In this document: positions 46,291 through 56,762 of the stretch, piece by piece
Layout: each line of letters starts with the position of its first letter
Numbering within the stretch: position 1 is the stretch's first letter
Source: Hemerocallis citrina
Taxonomy: Eukaryota > Streptophyta > Magnoliopsida > Asparagales > Asphodelaceae
DNA length: 64,000 nucleotides
NCBI GenBank assembly: GCA_017893485.1
Contig: CM030361.1
Span: 138,092,461 to 138,156,460, forward strand
Direction of reading: 5' to 3'
Program-made: the position numbers and the translations under genes
Notes under the pieces: model-generated
The model's input: only the letters and a program-made list of their open reading frames with translations
Databases searched by the model: none
Told to the model about the DNA's origin: nothing

Positions 46291-46790
46291 CAAGCAACGA
46301 GCACAAACGTGTCCTGGTTCGGACGAATCTAATTCGTGAGAGCAATAACAGAGATGTTATTTAACTAAAGAAGATAGAGGAGTCACAATCATTTTCACCA
46401 ATAACTTATATATCTCTCAAGGCTCACTAGAAGTTATTTTGCTATTTACAATGGAAAACTCTCAGATGAAGTCTTACTGCTCAATGGAGGTCACTGCATT
46501 GATATATAGAGATCTAAAGAAACCCTGGTTTGTAGTATTGGTACAATAATCATTTGATATACCCTGAGAGAAAGACACATGATAGGACCCGTACTATCTA
46601 ACTCGGAGAACAAGTTGAGCTCAAAACAGATCACCAAGATCGGCACAAACAGCTGATGTCTGCATCTTGTAGTCGACTGGTCAAAAGCACAGTCGACTGC
46701 TTCAGACTCGAAGCCATCCAGAGGGAAGTCTGCAAGTTGCGGTCGACTGTCCAAGTTGGTAGTTTATTGCCATCTGCTTCTCAGCAAAAA
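46016..46790 (-). repeat. Copia-B LTR, right (5' LTR in element sense)
   Basis: It begins TGTTAGGAAATT beside the primer site and includes the duplicated junction. Similarity to 21965-22350 runs to about 46640. Three GTCGAC sites are at 46672, 46692 and 46742. The outer end is not resolved. Confidence 0.6.
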
Positions 46791-47447
46791 CAACAACTCT
46801 TCACTGCCTTCATATTCGCTTAGAATCTTTTCTTGCTTTATCGTCTTCGCTTCACATCGAATTTAGTATATAAGTTCCCCTGTTTATCTGTGCTTAAGTC
46901 ATACACAATCATTTTGATCTCGTTTTCATTTTCTGTAACCTTGGTTTTTTTTTTTCGCTCATCAACCTCAACACCTCATGTTAGGTGTGCACTCATCTTC
47001 GAGACATTTTATTATTTGTTGACATTTTGAACCATTAATTCCATCCCCCGGAAAAATGTTTTGAACCGTAAGGTCTAATTAGATGTGTATCTTTCTTATC
47101 GACTTAACTATCTTGCTATTGTTGTATGGACAATGTTTTCTCATCTCCCATCGTGATGAGTAGTGATCCTAGATATCGCTAATGATTACTTTTGTTATTC
47201 TCGCTCTGTGTTTAATGTTTAGGTTAAAATTGTTGTAATGTAACTTCTAATTTCAGTAATCCTAACTCTCTCTCTCTCTCTCACACACACTCAATAGCCA
47301 CTTATTTTCATGCTCTACTATTATTTTCTTTTCCGCATATGTTTAATGGCTTGTCAAGATTTGTAAGATCTGTTTCAATGGATAGATGTGCTATATAACT
47401 ACCACCGATACTTTTTTTTTGGATCATACAGATAAGACTCGATAAGA

Positions 47448-47448
<1 letters not shown>
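46791..47448. other. Unassigned spacer
   Basis: No gene is recognised. It contains a CT microsatellite followed by CA at 47268-47291. Confidence 0.35.

Positions 47449-47486
<38 letters not shown>
47449..47486. repeat. (TA)n microsatellite at the left Mutator-like end
   Basis: The alternating TA run stops exactly where the terminal repeat begins. Confidence 0.9.
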
Positions 47487-47488
<2 letters not shown>

Positions 47489-47819
47489 TATCCAATGAGA
47501 AACACTCTTAAATGAGAAAATGAGAAACATTGATTCTGGTCATTAGATAGGAGATTGAAATGAGTGTGTCTCATTCATTTGGATTAATTAATTGAGAACC
47601 CGGTTTTTTTCTACACATATATTAAAGAAAACCAAAACATGGTCTTTTTATTTTTATTTTTTTATTTTTCTAATTTTAAACATTTTTTAGATTTAAAAAA
47701 TGGCAAAACGGTTTTTTTTTGTTGCTTTTTTACTTCTTATCGCGTAAACAACCTAGAGGGAGTTTAAGCAAAATCAGATGCCGACTGCTTTGCTTTCTTT
47801 GAATGCTTATTGAAACCAT

Positions 47820-47824
47820 ATCTT
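47820..47824. repeat. Copia-C target-site duplication (ATCTT)
   Basis: ATCTT also follows the right LTR at 52916-52920. Confidence 0.9.
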
Positions 47825-48377
47825 TGTTGGGAAAAACTCGGTATTTTCCCGCTTCGTGAAGTTAAGATAGGCACTTGAAGATATAGATAGAAATAGATGC
47901 AAGAGAGATTTACAACTCAAATGGTGATTCTTCTACTATACAAAAAGTAGTTGGATTACAAGAATTTGACTCTCTATAACACACTCACAATTTTGTGGCT
48001 CACTCAAGCTTGAGAATTAGAACTTCTCAAGTTATCTTACTTTCTCTCAAAGTGGCTCTCTAACTCTCACTTTGGATTACAAGAACTTATTTTTGGAGTG
48101 AGTAGGAATGAAGACTTCCACTCCTATTTATACTACTCCACACCCACAATGAACGGTGGAGATTAATTTGATCCAAGGGTGGAGATTAACTCTCTAGAAT
48201 TCTCCATTTCTAGAGATCTCCATGAAACTATACCAACTCTCTAGAATTCTCCATTTCTAGAGATCTCCATGAAACTATACCTTTCAACTTCCTTCCACAC
48301 TCTTCCATGAAGCTCTAGGATACTCCACATCTCTAGAGAATTCCATATTATTCTCAATTAAGGAAGGAACCCAACAA
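47825..48377 (-). repeat. Copia-C LTR, left (3' LTR)
   Basis: 553 bp, with a 47-bp tandem duplication at 48188-48281 (ACTCTCTAGAATTCTCCA twice) that is single in the other LTR. Confidence 0.9.
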
Positions 48378-48391
48378 ATCTCCCCCTCCTG
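48378..48391 (-). other. Copia-C polypurine tract
   Basis: On the minus strand GGAGGGGGAGATTT ends directly at the LTR. Confidence 0.8.
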
Positions 48392-48393
48392 AC

Positions 48394-49533
48394 TTAATTG
48401 GGAGGTAGTAGAAAACCGGCACCTTGACAACAATCCTCAAATTTATTTGTTGGTATTACCTTGGTCATCATGTCGGACCAGTTTTCGTCCGCGTGAACTT
48501 TCTCAAGGTGTATGCGCCTTTCTTCGAGAGCTTCTCGGATCCAATGATACCGTGTATCAATGTGCTTTGTGCGAGAATGAAAAGTATAGTTCTTTGCTAA
48601 GTAAATTGCACTTTGATTGTCGCACTTCAAGACATACTTGTCTTGGACTACTCCTAACTCTAGTAGCAAATTCTTCATCCATAACTTCTCCTTGCAAGCT
48701 TCAGTAGCTGCGATGTACTCAGCTTCGGTAGTGGACAAAGCAACACACTTTTGCAACTTTGATTGCCAAGAAACAGCTCCTCCTGCTAGAGTAGTTAGGT
48801 ATCCCGATGTTGATTTCCTAGAATCAACATCGCGAGCTAAATCTGCATCTGTGTATCCTTCTAACACAGGTTTTCCATTTCCAAAACATAAACACTTTTT
48901 GGAAGTACCTCGTAGATACCGAAAGATCCATTTGACTGCATCCCAATGCTCTTTCTCCGGATTGGCCAAGAAGCGACTAACAACACCAACTGCATAGGCG
49001 ATGTCGGGTCTTGTGCATATCATTGCATACATAAGACAACCTACCGCGGACGAATAAGGAATCGTCTTCATTTCCTTCTTTTCTTCCTCACTTGTTGGAC
49101 TTTGCTCCATACTCAACTTGAAGTGTCCAGCAAGTGGTATGCTGACTGGCTTCGCTTTGTGCATGTTGAATCTTTCCAACACTTTCTCAATGTACTTCTC
49201 CTGTGATAGCCACAATAACTTTATTGATCTATCACGAGTGATCCTCATTCCAAGGATTTGTCTAGCCGGTCCCAAATCTTTCATAGTGAAGCTCTTGCTT
49301 AGATCCTTTTTCAAAACATCAATTTTTGTGCGATCTAGTCCAACAATCAACATATCATCAACATAGAGTAAGAGTATGAGAAAATCGCCACCTCCATACC
49401 TCTTTATGAAGACACAATGATCGCTTTCCGTCTTCTTGAAGTCATGTTCTGCCATGAAGGACTCGAACTTCTTGTACCATTGTCTTGGTGCTTGCTTAAG
49501 GCCATATAGACTCTTCGTTAGCCAGCACACCAA
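48394..49533 (-). pseudogene. Copia-C reverse transcriptase and RNase H
   Basis: This 379-codon frame begins at VCWLTKSLYGLKQAPRQWY and has the catalytic YVDDMLIVG at residues 57-60. PYSSAVGCLMYAMICTRPDI and RYLRGTSKKCL follow. RNase H blocks then appear: GYTDADLARDVDSRKSTSGY, ALSTTEAEYIAATEA, CDNQSAIYLAKN and RTKHIDTRYHWIRE. The frame is complete to its natural stop near the polypurine tract. It is offset by one base from the preceding piece because of a deletion near 49572, so it would not be translated as part of the polyprotein. The enzyme would copy element RNA to DNA and remove the RNA strand. Confidence 0.95.
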
Positions 49534-50546
49534 ATTCTCTTTGTCAGGAACTTTGAACCCCTCTGGCTGCTCATGTAGATCTCTTCCTCTAGATCTCCAT
49601 GGAGGAATGCTGTCTTGACATCGAGTTGTTCGATCTCCAAGTCTTGTACCGCTGCTAGGCCAAGAACAACACGGATGGATGACATTTTTACCACCGGAGA
49701 AAATATTTCTTCAAAGTCAATACCTTTCTCTTGATTGAATCCCTTAACAACCAACCGAGCTTTGTAGCGAGGCTTCGAGCTACTATCTTCGGTCTTGATT
49801 CGATACACCCACTTATTCTTCAAGGCTCTTTTTCCTTTTGGAAGCTCCATTAGTTCGTAAGTATGATTCTCATGCAAGGATTGCATCTCCTCTTGCATGG
49901 CTTTTATCCACTCTTTTTTATGAGTGTCAGTTATGGCTTCCTTATAACTTTGAGGCTCCCCCTCATCGGCGACCGTCACAAACTCCTCCGTGGGATAACG
50001 AGTAGATGGTCTTCGGTCTCTCGAAGATCGTCTCAACTCTAGTGGAGAGCTTGACTCATCTTGAGTCTCTAGATTATTTGGCTCTAGGATAGGCTCGAGA
50101 TCTTCAGCTTCATTATTTTCTGGTGTGACATTCTCCTCTTGATGAGCCGGTGTAAGGTCTATACTACGGTTGCTTCTCAATCTTGGCCTCTCCGATTTCT
50201 GGATATCTTCAATTGTTTGGTCCTCGAAGAATACCACATCTCGGCTACGAACAATCTTCTTGTTGATTGGATCCCAAAGTCGGTATCCAAACTCATCCTT
50301 TGGCGAGCGAAGGTAGATGCATTCCTTTGTCTTTACATCCAGCTTGGCTCTCTCATCTTTGGGTATGTGAACAAATGCTCTGCATCCGAACACCTTGAGA
50401 TGATTGTAGGTAGCCTTTTTGCCTGACCAAACTTCCTCTAGGATAGCTCTGTCCAAAGATACCGATGGTGAAAGGTTGATGACGTCAACAACGATCATCA
50501 CAGCTTCCCCCCAGAATGACTTAGGCAATTTGGCATGAGAGAGCAC
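49518..50546 (-). pseudogene. Copia-C integrase C-terminus and reverse transcriptase start
   Basis: It starts MLSHAKLPKSFWGEAVMIVV, then VFGCRAFVHIPKDER and GYRLWDPINKKIVRSRDVVF, the integrase C-terminal block of copia elements. An acidic linker follows. The polymerase then begins with ALKNKWVYRIK, RYKARLVVKGF, IDFEEIFSPVVKMSSIRVVL and QLDVKTAFLHGDLEEEIYM. It is in phase with the upstream piece and separated from it by one TGA at 50547-50549, where the family has a sense codon. It ends in a short out-of-frame tail after the one-base deletion. Confidence 0.95.
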
Positions 50547-50549
50547 ACA

Positions 50550-52355
50550 TCAAACTCTTTCCTCGATAGTTCGATTCATTCTCTCGGCTAATCCATTTAA
50601 CTGCGGTATCTTGGGTGGAGTCTTCTCTAGTCTTATCCCATATTTCCTGCAATAGGCTTCAAAGGGTTCTCTATATTCACCTCCATTGTCTGATCGGACA
50701 CATTTGATCTTTCTTCCTGTCTCGCGTTGCACTCGGGCATGAAACTCCTTGAATGCATCAAGCACTTGATCCTTTGTTTTTAATAAGTGCAACCACACCT
50801 TCCTTGAATGGTCATCGATGAAGGTGACAAAATATGATGCACCGCCAATGGACGTCTCGGACATTGAGCACACATCGGTGTGTACAAGATCTAAGATATT
50901 CTTTCTCCTTGTGGGTGGAGAAGATCTTTTGAAAGCAACTTTATGTTGTTTTCCAGCCAAGCAATAAGCACAAGGATCAAGTGTTTTACCTTTCACATCA
51001 GGAAGAACTTGGTTACGAGCGAGTATGTGAAGACCTTTCTCACTTATGTGTCCAAGTCGTCTATGCCATATGTCCATATCATCGGTGGTGATATTCACTT
51101 CCCCTTTGCAGAGCTTGGCTTGCATCACATACAATGACCCCTCCTTCTTTCCTCGAGCCACGACTAAACTTTCTTTGGTGAGCTTCCACTTTCCTTCACC
51201 AAAGTAATTCACCAGACCCACATCATCAAGCTTTCCAGCGGAGATAAGATTGAGATGCATAGTTGGGACGTGTCTCACATCTTTTAGGACAAGCTTGCAT
51301 CCAGTGCTTGTTGTAAGGATGATGTCACCTATCCCGATAATTTTGCTCCTATCTTGATTTCCCATTTGCACCGTACCAAAGTCACCGCTTTGGTAGGATG
51401 AGAAGAAACTTCCATGGGGAGTGACATGGAAGGAAGCACCAGAATCGATAATCCAAGAACTATCATCATAGGCAATGTTTAGGATATTGCCATCTCCAAT
51501 GAGATAAATCAGTTCTTCTTTTGCAGCAACAACGGTAGTAATCTTCTCTTCTTGCTTCTTGATTTGGTCTGGCTTCACATCTCCGGCCTTTTGATCTCTC
51601 TTGAAGGATCGACACTCTGATTTCTTGTGGTCCGTCCTTCCACAATAGGAGCATGTAATCTTTGATCGTGATTTGGATCTACCTCGGGATTGGTTTGATT
51701 CTCGGCCCTTGCTACGTCCACGACCATCATTCTTTACCCGATTTTCGAAAACATTTGCCTCGGAAAAGACAGAATTGCCTCGTTCCTTCCTCCTTGCTTC
51801 TTCACCAAGAAGACTATCACTGACGGTATCCATGGTGAGCTTTCCTTCAGGAGTTGAGTTACTAAGTGTAATCACGAGTGTATCCCAACTTTCAGGCAAT
51901 GAGCTAAGGAGTAAAAGGGCTTGCAACTCATCTTCAATCTTCAATTCAGTTTTCATTAGCTGATTTACGAGCCCCTTGAAATTATTCAAGTGCTCAATCA
52001 TGCTTTGACCATTCTTATACTCCAACTTCACCAACCGTCGAACTAAATTGGCTTTATTACGAGGCGTCTTCTTTTGAATCATGGACCCAAGCTTTGTCCA
52101 TAATTTATAAGCATTTGTATACGTAGAGACATGCTCGAAAAGAGATCGGTCGATGTACTTACGGATCATGGCAACGACTTTTCGATTGAGCAACTCCCAT
52201 TCTGCATCGCTCTTTCCTCCCACCTTGGTATTGTGGATGATGGGCTCATGCAAGTCTTTGCAATATAGATGATCTTCCATCATCGGCTTTCAATACGAGT
52301 AGTTGGTTGCGGTGAGTTTGAACATATCTCCATCATGGGTGACGATGTCCTCCAT
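50550..52355 (-). pseudogene. Copia-C gag, protease and integrase
   Basis: The probable start ATG is at 52353-52355. A TGA at 52290-52292 then interrupts the frame, leaving a 577-codon ORF from 52283. In that ORF, residues 1-165 are UBN2-type gag. The zinc knuckle CSYCGRTDHKKSEC is at 211-224. The protease site WIIDSGASFHVTP has DSGAS at 280-284. The pre-integrase HHCC residues are WHRRLGH (407, 412) and CAYC (438, 441). Integrase catalytic residues are D470 (LVHTDVCSM) and D532 (SDNGGEY), and the Glu block is NGLAERMNRTI. The NAYKLWTKLGSMIQKKTPRN stretch resembles Tork/Tnt1-type gag. The natural function is particle assembly, processing and integration. All visible active-site residues are retained. 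Confidence 0.95.
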
Positions 52356-52391
52356 CTTAAACCGCACGAGATGATGACGACGGTGTGTGAA

Positions 52392-52407
52392 CCTGGCTCT
52401 GATACCA
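52392..52407 (-). other. Copia-C primer binding site
   Basis: On the minus strand this reads TGGTATCAGAGCCAGG, complementary to initiator-methionine tRNA. Confidence 0.9.
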
Positions 52408-52408
52408 C

Positions 52409-52915
52409 TGTTGGGAAAAACTCGGTATTTTTCCGCTTCGTGAAGTTAAGATGGGCACTTGAAGATATAGATATAAATAGATGCAAGAGAGATTTACAAC
52501 TCAAATGGTGATTCTTCTACTATACAAAGAGTAGTAGGATTACAAGAATTTGACTCTCTATAACACACTCTCACAATTTTGTGGCTCACTCAAGCTTGAG
52601 AATTAGAACTTCTCAAGTTATCTTACTTTCTCTCAAAGTGGCTCTTTAACTCTCACTTTGGATTACAAGAACTTATTTTTGGAGTGAGTAGGAATGAAGA
52701 CTTCCACTCCTATTTATACTACTCCACACCCACAATGAACAGTGGAGATTAATTTGATCCAAGGGCGGAGATTAACTCTCTAAAATTCTCCATTTCTAGA
52801 GATCTCCATGAAACTATACCTTTCAACTTCCTTCCACACTCTTCCATGAAGCTCTAGGATACTCCACATCTCTAGAGAATTCCATATTATTCTCAATTAA
52901 GGAAGGAACCCAACA
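52409..52915 (-). repeat. Copia-C LTR, right (5' LTR)
   Basis: 507 bp, TGTTGGG...CCCAACA. Apart from the duplication it is nearly identical to the left copy. Visible differences include GGGCG against GGGTG near 52764. Confidence 0.95.
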
Positions 52916-52920
52916 ATCTT

Positions 52921-53395
52921 AACTCCACCTAAAAAGATACACTGAGTTTTTCTAACTTGGACTACCTAGGTAGCAGCATCTACCTACACATACATACTTG
53001 AAGATTTTTCACCCTTAAAAAAATATTCAGAACAAAGTGCAATGGTAATCTTGGTAACCTCCACGTATATTCAATTATCCTAATTTTGCAGAAAGGCTCT
53101 AAAGAATTTTTCGTTTGTTGTTTTTTTTGTCGGAAGATATAGTACATATAATCATGTACCTTTTCTTATTGTTTTTTCGTAATAATTCTTCTTTTTGGGT
53201 TTGCGAAAAAAGGGAAAACACATTCAAATGTGAAAGATGAAGAAGATTAGAAGAACGATTTTGAGTTAGAAACTTTACTCAATATCAGCAAGGTGAATAT
53301 GCCTCAATTATCGATTGATTCATTTAACTTCCAAGCATATATTAACCATTTTGTGTAGATATATAGAACTGGGAGATTTGCCTTTTTCTATATTT
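52921..53395. other. Interior of the Mutator-like element
   Basis: AT-rich, with no coding motif. It lies between copia-C and the LINE target duplication, so it is part of the host element. Confidence 0.45.
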
Positions 53396-53412
53396 AACTT
53401 CTTGATAACAAG
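53396..53412. repeat. LINE target-site duplication, left copy
   Basis: AACTTCTTGATAACAAG recurs exactly at 61598-61614. A 17-base duplication is typical of target-primed reverse transcription. Confidence 0.95.
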
Positions 53413-54305
53413 GGAAATTCAAGAATATTAAATACTATTTTGAACTCTGATCCTCCTGCTCTCCTCCTGCTTTCTGATCTCAGATCCAGCCAATCCTTCC
53501 TCCTCCCCCCCCCCTCTGCCTTAGTTAAATTTGCTCGCCTCTTCCTGAGCTTCAGACCCTTTTCTTTTTTCCCCTGATCTGCTATTTTCTCAGATCAACT
53601 CCTCCTCCGTCTGAGCTTTCTTGCGCTTCGGTGTTCGAGTCGCTCGCAGCTTAGCCTTGGATCGCCCTCTCGCTCTGATCCTTCCTCGCCAAGATTTAGT
53701 TGGCGATCTGTCCATTTATTGCTCTCTGTTAGCGTTTACTAACCGTCCCGGTGGTCTCTTTTCATTTGCTCACTGTAAGTATCAGAGGCGTCCCTGCACT
53801 GTAAGTGGTTTCTTCTCATTTTCTCATCTTGAGTTTTGGGGTGGCGTTGCTTTTTTAGTGTTCTCGTTTTTGGAGTACTGTGTGTTTTGGTGGAGGGTGC
53901 GCCTTTGTGGTTTCATTTTGTTTTCTTCGCCAGATTCGTAATTATCATATCTCTGCATCCCCGCCCTTCTTTTCCGGTAACATCTCCGCTGATTATTAAA
54001 GGATCGTATCTTAGATCCGGATTCAGTGTTTTCCACTCCGAGTTCATCTTGGAGAGCTAGTGTGTTTGCCTCGACTTTATTACTCGCAGTCGAGATTTTT
54101 CTACTGTGGTGTTCTCCTTTTTTCCCCCTGGGAACACCTCCCCCCTCTTCCTCTTGAGTAGCATTCACTATCATCTTCCTCCTCGTTTCAGCGTCTGCAA
54201 GCAATTTGTCCTCTTTCGTCCAACTTTAGCATCAGTTTCTTCAGTCAGTATCCGTCCTTTCCCCTCATTTTCCTTGGTGTGGGCTTTTCTGCCTTCATCT
54301 AATTT
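53413..54305 (+). promoter_or_regulatory. LINE 5' UTR / internal promoter region
   Basis: 900 bases, rich in C and T, with stops in every frame. LINEs carry their promoter inside this leader. No specific box can be assigned. Confidence 0.5.
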
Positions 54306-56222
54306 TTGTGGCCCATAGAACTCTCATGGATCGAAGTGGTTAAAAAATCAAAAAAAGGAAATAATTTTTGGGGCTCTTTTGATGGGGGGCCGAGCGATTC
54401 TAAGCCCATAAAGCCCAGGGTTGTGAAGCTTCCGAGAGCTTCTTTACAGCATTTCTCTAGACTATTCCCTCCTCTTTCCTCTTCTTCATCTGTCCCCCTT
54501 TCATCTTATCGCTCTCGTTCCCACATCATATGCTTTCAATGCCTGCGTCCGGGGCACATTAAAAAATTTTGTTCCTCCAACATGAAATGCCTCTTTTGTC
54601 TCAAGCCTGACCATTCTCGCCCCCGATGTTTCGCTTTACAAAAGCTGTTAGGGATTACTCTAGGTGTTCCGATCTCGGAGCAAGTTTTGGCGGCGCTTGA
54701 TTTTCCATCTCTTCAGCGCAAATTAGCCAGCGATCATCCCGCCCAAGCTAAGAAGCTAAAAACTTCCTCCAAATCTCCTCTTCTCCCAACTCCTCCGCTA
54801 GTCAATCGTCTTCCCGAGCCAGTCGCTCTTCTTCCTATCATTCAAGCCTCTCCTCAGGTGTCCACCTCTAAACCGATCATTTGGAATGTGTTCATCCCTA
54901 GCTCGGAACTCTCGGATCGGTTGAAATTCTTTGATACCAATGGGGCAATTTCCTTCAATGGAGGTACCATCCCTATTTTCACCCTCAACTTTTTCCTGAG
55001 CATCTCTTGCAATGTGAAGGATTGGGACTGGGTTTTTAGCTTCTGCTCTAACGAAGACGTCGTGATCCATTGCCCTTCCCCCAAAATGCTTCAAGAATTG
55101 ATAGAGAACTCTTCGTTAACGATTGGTTCTATTACTCTATCCATTCGGAAATGGGTACAGGTGGTCTCCCCGACTCTCATCCCCAGTTCCTTTCCCACTA
55201 AAGTTACGTTGCTTGGTCTGCCCCCCTTTTGCGACTCTCAGCGCCTAGTGGGTAATATGTCTAAATGCATTGGTGAAATCAACAGCATTTCTTCTTCGGC
55301 AAAATTAGCCTCCGGGTGTATGCAAGTGGAAGCGATTTTCAATATCCCTGAGCACCAAGATCGTATCGAAGCTTATGTTCTGAAAGACGGCAAAGTATCC
55401 TTTCCTGTTTCTGTGCAGTACCATGATTCGGTGAAAGCTGGTGGAGCTGCGCCAGCGCTTTCTCCAGCTCCTTCGAAGGCTGTATCCAAGCCAACTTCTT
55501 CTACCACTCCATTCCACCCCAGCTCCTCTTCGTCTTCGAAACCCCTATGGAAGGGATCAAACAAATTCATGACTAAGAAAAAAATCCCTTTCCCTAGTAA
55601 GATTCAGGCTCCTGTGAGTAGTTCGAAGATCTCTCCGTCCATGCCTCCTAACTTGGTTTGGATTAACCCTGATCTTCCTTCTCTTCAGGCGGGAAAGATA
55701 TCGACCATCTCATCCTCTGCCCCAAGCGTTCTCCCCCCACCTCCTACCTCTTCCGGTCCCTCTAAGATGGACAAGTTAATGCCTTCTACCTCCTAACTCC
55801 CACCATCTTCTACCACCTCAGCTTTAGAACTGCAAAATCCATCTTCTCAATGGCCGCAGTGGGAGGTCAACCCACATTTTGAATCTGACTGGCAAAAATT
55901 CCAAAGGCTAGCTCATTTCTCTTCGATCACTGCCGCTGACCCTAAGCTCTCTCCCATTAAGGTCAAAAGCTCTCCTCCTTCGAAAGTTGTAAACTGGATC
56001 GATCAAGATGATCTGCTGGAGGATGAGGAAGCGGACCGGAAGCGAGATCTCTCTAGCCTTAAGGTAAATCCTCCTGTTTATCAATCGATCGGTTTTTATT
56101 TTTTTTGCTCAGTGGGAACTATTGTATTGTTGTTATTATTGCCGTTTCCCTTGCCCTATTTGGGTACCTATCACATTCTACCTTCTGTCGGGAGAGCTTG
56201 CTGTAGTATCTCCCGACCTTAA
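54306..56222 (+). pseudogene. LINE ORF1 nucleic-acid-binding protein
   Basis: The open frame 54306-55796 (496 codons) begins with a TTG, and its first block is SWIEVVKKSKKGNNFWG. No in-frame ATG precedes the zinc knuckles, so the true start may have been lost. Two CCHC knuckles follow, CFQCLRPGHIKKFC (residues 76-89) and CLFCLKPDHSRPRC (95-108). A region resembling DUF4283-type plant ORF1 proteins comes next (VTLLGLPPFC), then a serine/proline-rich tail. A TAA at 55794 interrupts. The same frame then runs on with PQWEVNPHFESDWQKFQRLA and an acidic stretch to a stop at 56220. ORF1 proteins coat the element RNA. Knuckles near the N-terminus rather than the C-terminus are somewhat unusual. Confidence 0.8.
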
Positions 56223-56643
56223 CCTTTCTATCAAGGCTATCCTGCGTCTCTCAATTCCCTATCTTCGTACTATAGATCATGGAGAGTTATCGCCAGTGGA
56301 GCCATTCTTTAAGCTGCTGCCCTTTTCTAATCAATCTACTTCTTCTCTTCTTCTCCATGATTGCTTACCCAAAGTCGAAGGTGTCTTTTCTTCCCCCGGC
56401 CCGCAGGTCAGGGAGATTAAATGTTCCGGGGATGACCCCCCTGGGCATTTACCCCCTCCCCGTATCATCAGATCTAGCGCGCGTTTAATAGCTAAAGCTT
56501 CAGAGCGAGCATCTGTTTCCCTATCGCCCTGGGGGGCGGCATCGCCAGTAGCGACCTGTAATGATTTGCTTGAACCCCCTATGCCCCATTCTCACGCTTC
56601 TCCGTTAGTCGGTTTTCCAACTCCAATTTGCTCCCTTGTCTGA
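56122..56643 (+). pseudogene. Possible ORF1 C-terminal extension in another frame
   Basis: This 173-codon frame overlaps the end of ORF1. Its latter half (CSGDDPPGHLPPPRIIRSSA, then RLIAKASERASVS) looks like a basic ORF1 tail. It could be reached by a frameshift, or it could be a shadow. The first 40 residues are hydrophobic because of T-rich DNA. It stops 120 bases before ORF2. Confidence 0.4.
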
Positions 56644-56762
56644 TGACGATCTTATTAGCACCTCTTTGGATTTGGGTTTTTTGATTCACTCTTCTTCTTC
56701 ATCGGTGGCTCTCTCCATTAGGGAGAAAGAACGATTCAGAGTCAAGGAGCACAGTTATTATC

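Larger units (their letters stand above)
21924..46790 (-). mobile_element. Copia-B: decayed Ty1/copia element hosting the nested gypsy
   Basis: A minus-strand methionine-type primer site (46002-46013) borders an LTR starting TGTTAGGAAATT at 46016. Related LTR sequence lies at about 21924-22400. Shared blocks include GATATATAGAGATCTAAAGA and AATGGAAAACTCTCAGATGA. Between them are gag and pre-integrase remnants (44361-46015) but no polymerase. The gypsy element 22580-44360 splits it. The outer ends are approximate because the LTR copies diverge beyond about 22400 and 46640, and no target duplication was confirmed. Confidence 0.6.
47825..52915 (-). mobile_element. Copia-C: nearly intact Ty1/copia retrotransposon (Tork-like)
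   Basis: 5.1 kb with LTRs at 47825-48377 and 52409-52915, both TGTTGGGAAAAACTC...CCCAACA. The primer site, polypurine tract and five-base duplication ATCTT are all present. The polyprotein reads on the minus strand in the copia order gag, protease, integrase, reverse transcriptase, RNase H. Only two nonsense codons and one single-base deletion were found. The LTRs differ mainly by a 47-bp tandem duplication in the left copy, which suggests a recent insertion. Confidence 0.95.

Noticed and set aside
54106..54318. Upstream ORFs in the LINE leader (also 53621-53941)
   Set aside because: T-rich frames without motif; they could be uORFs, but nothing supports translation.
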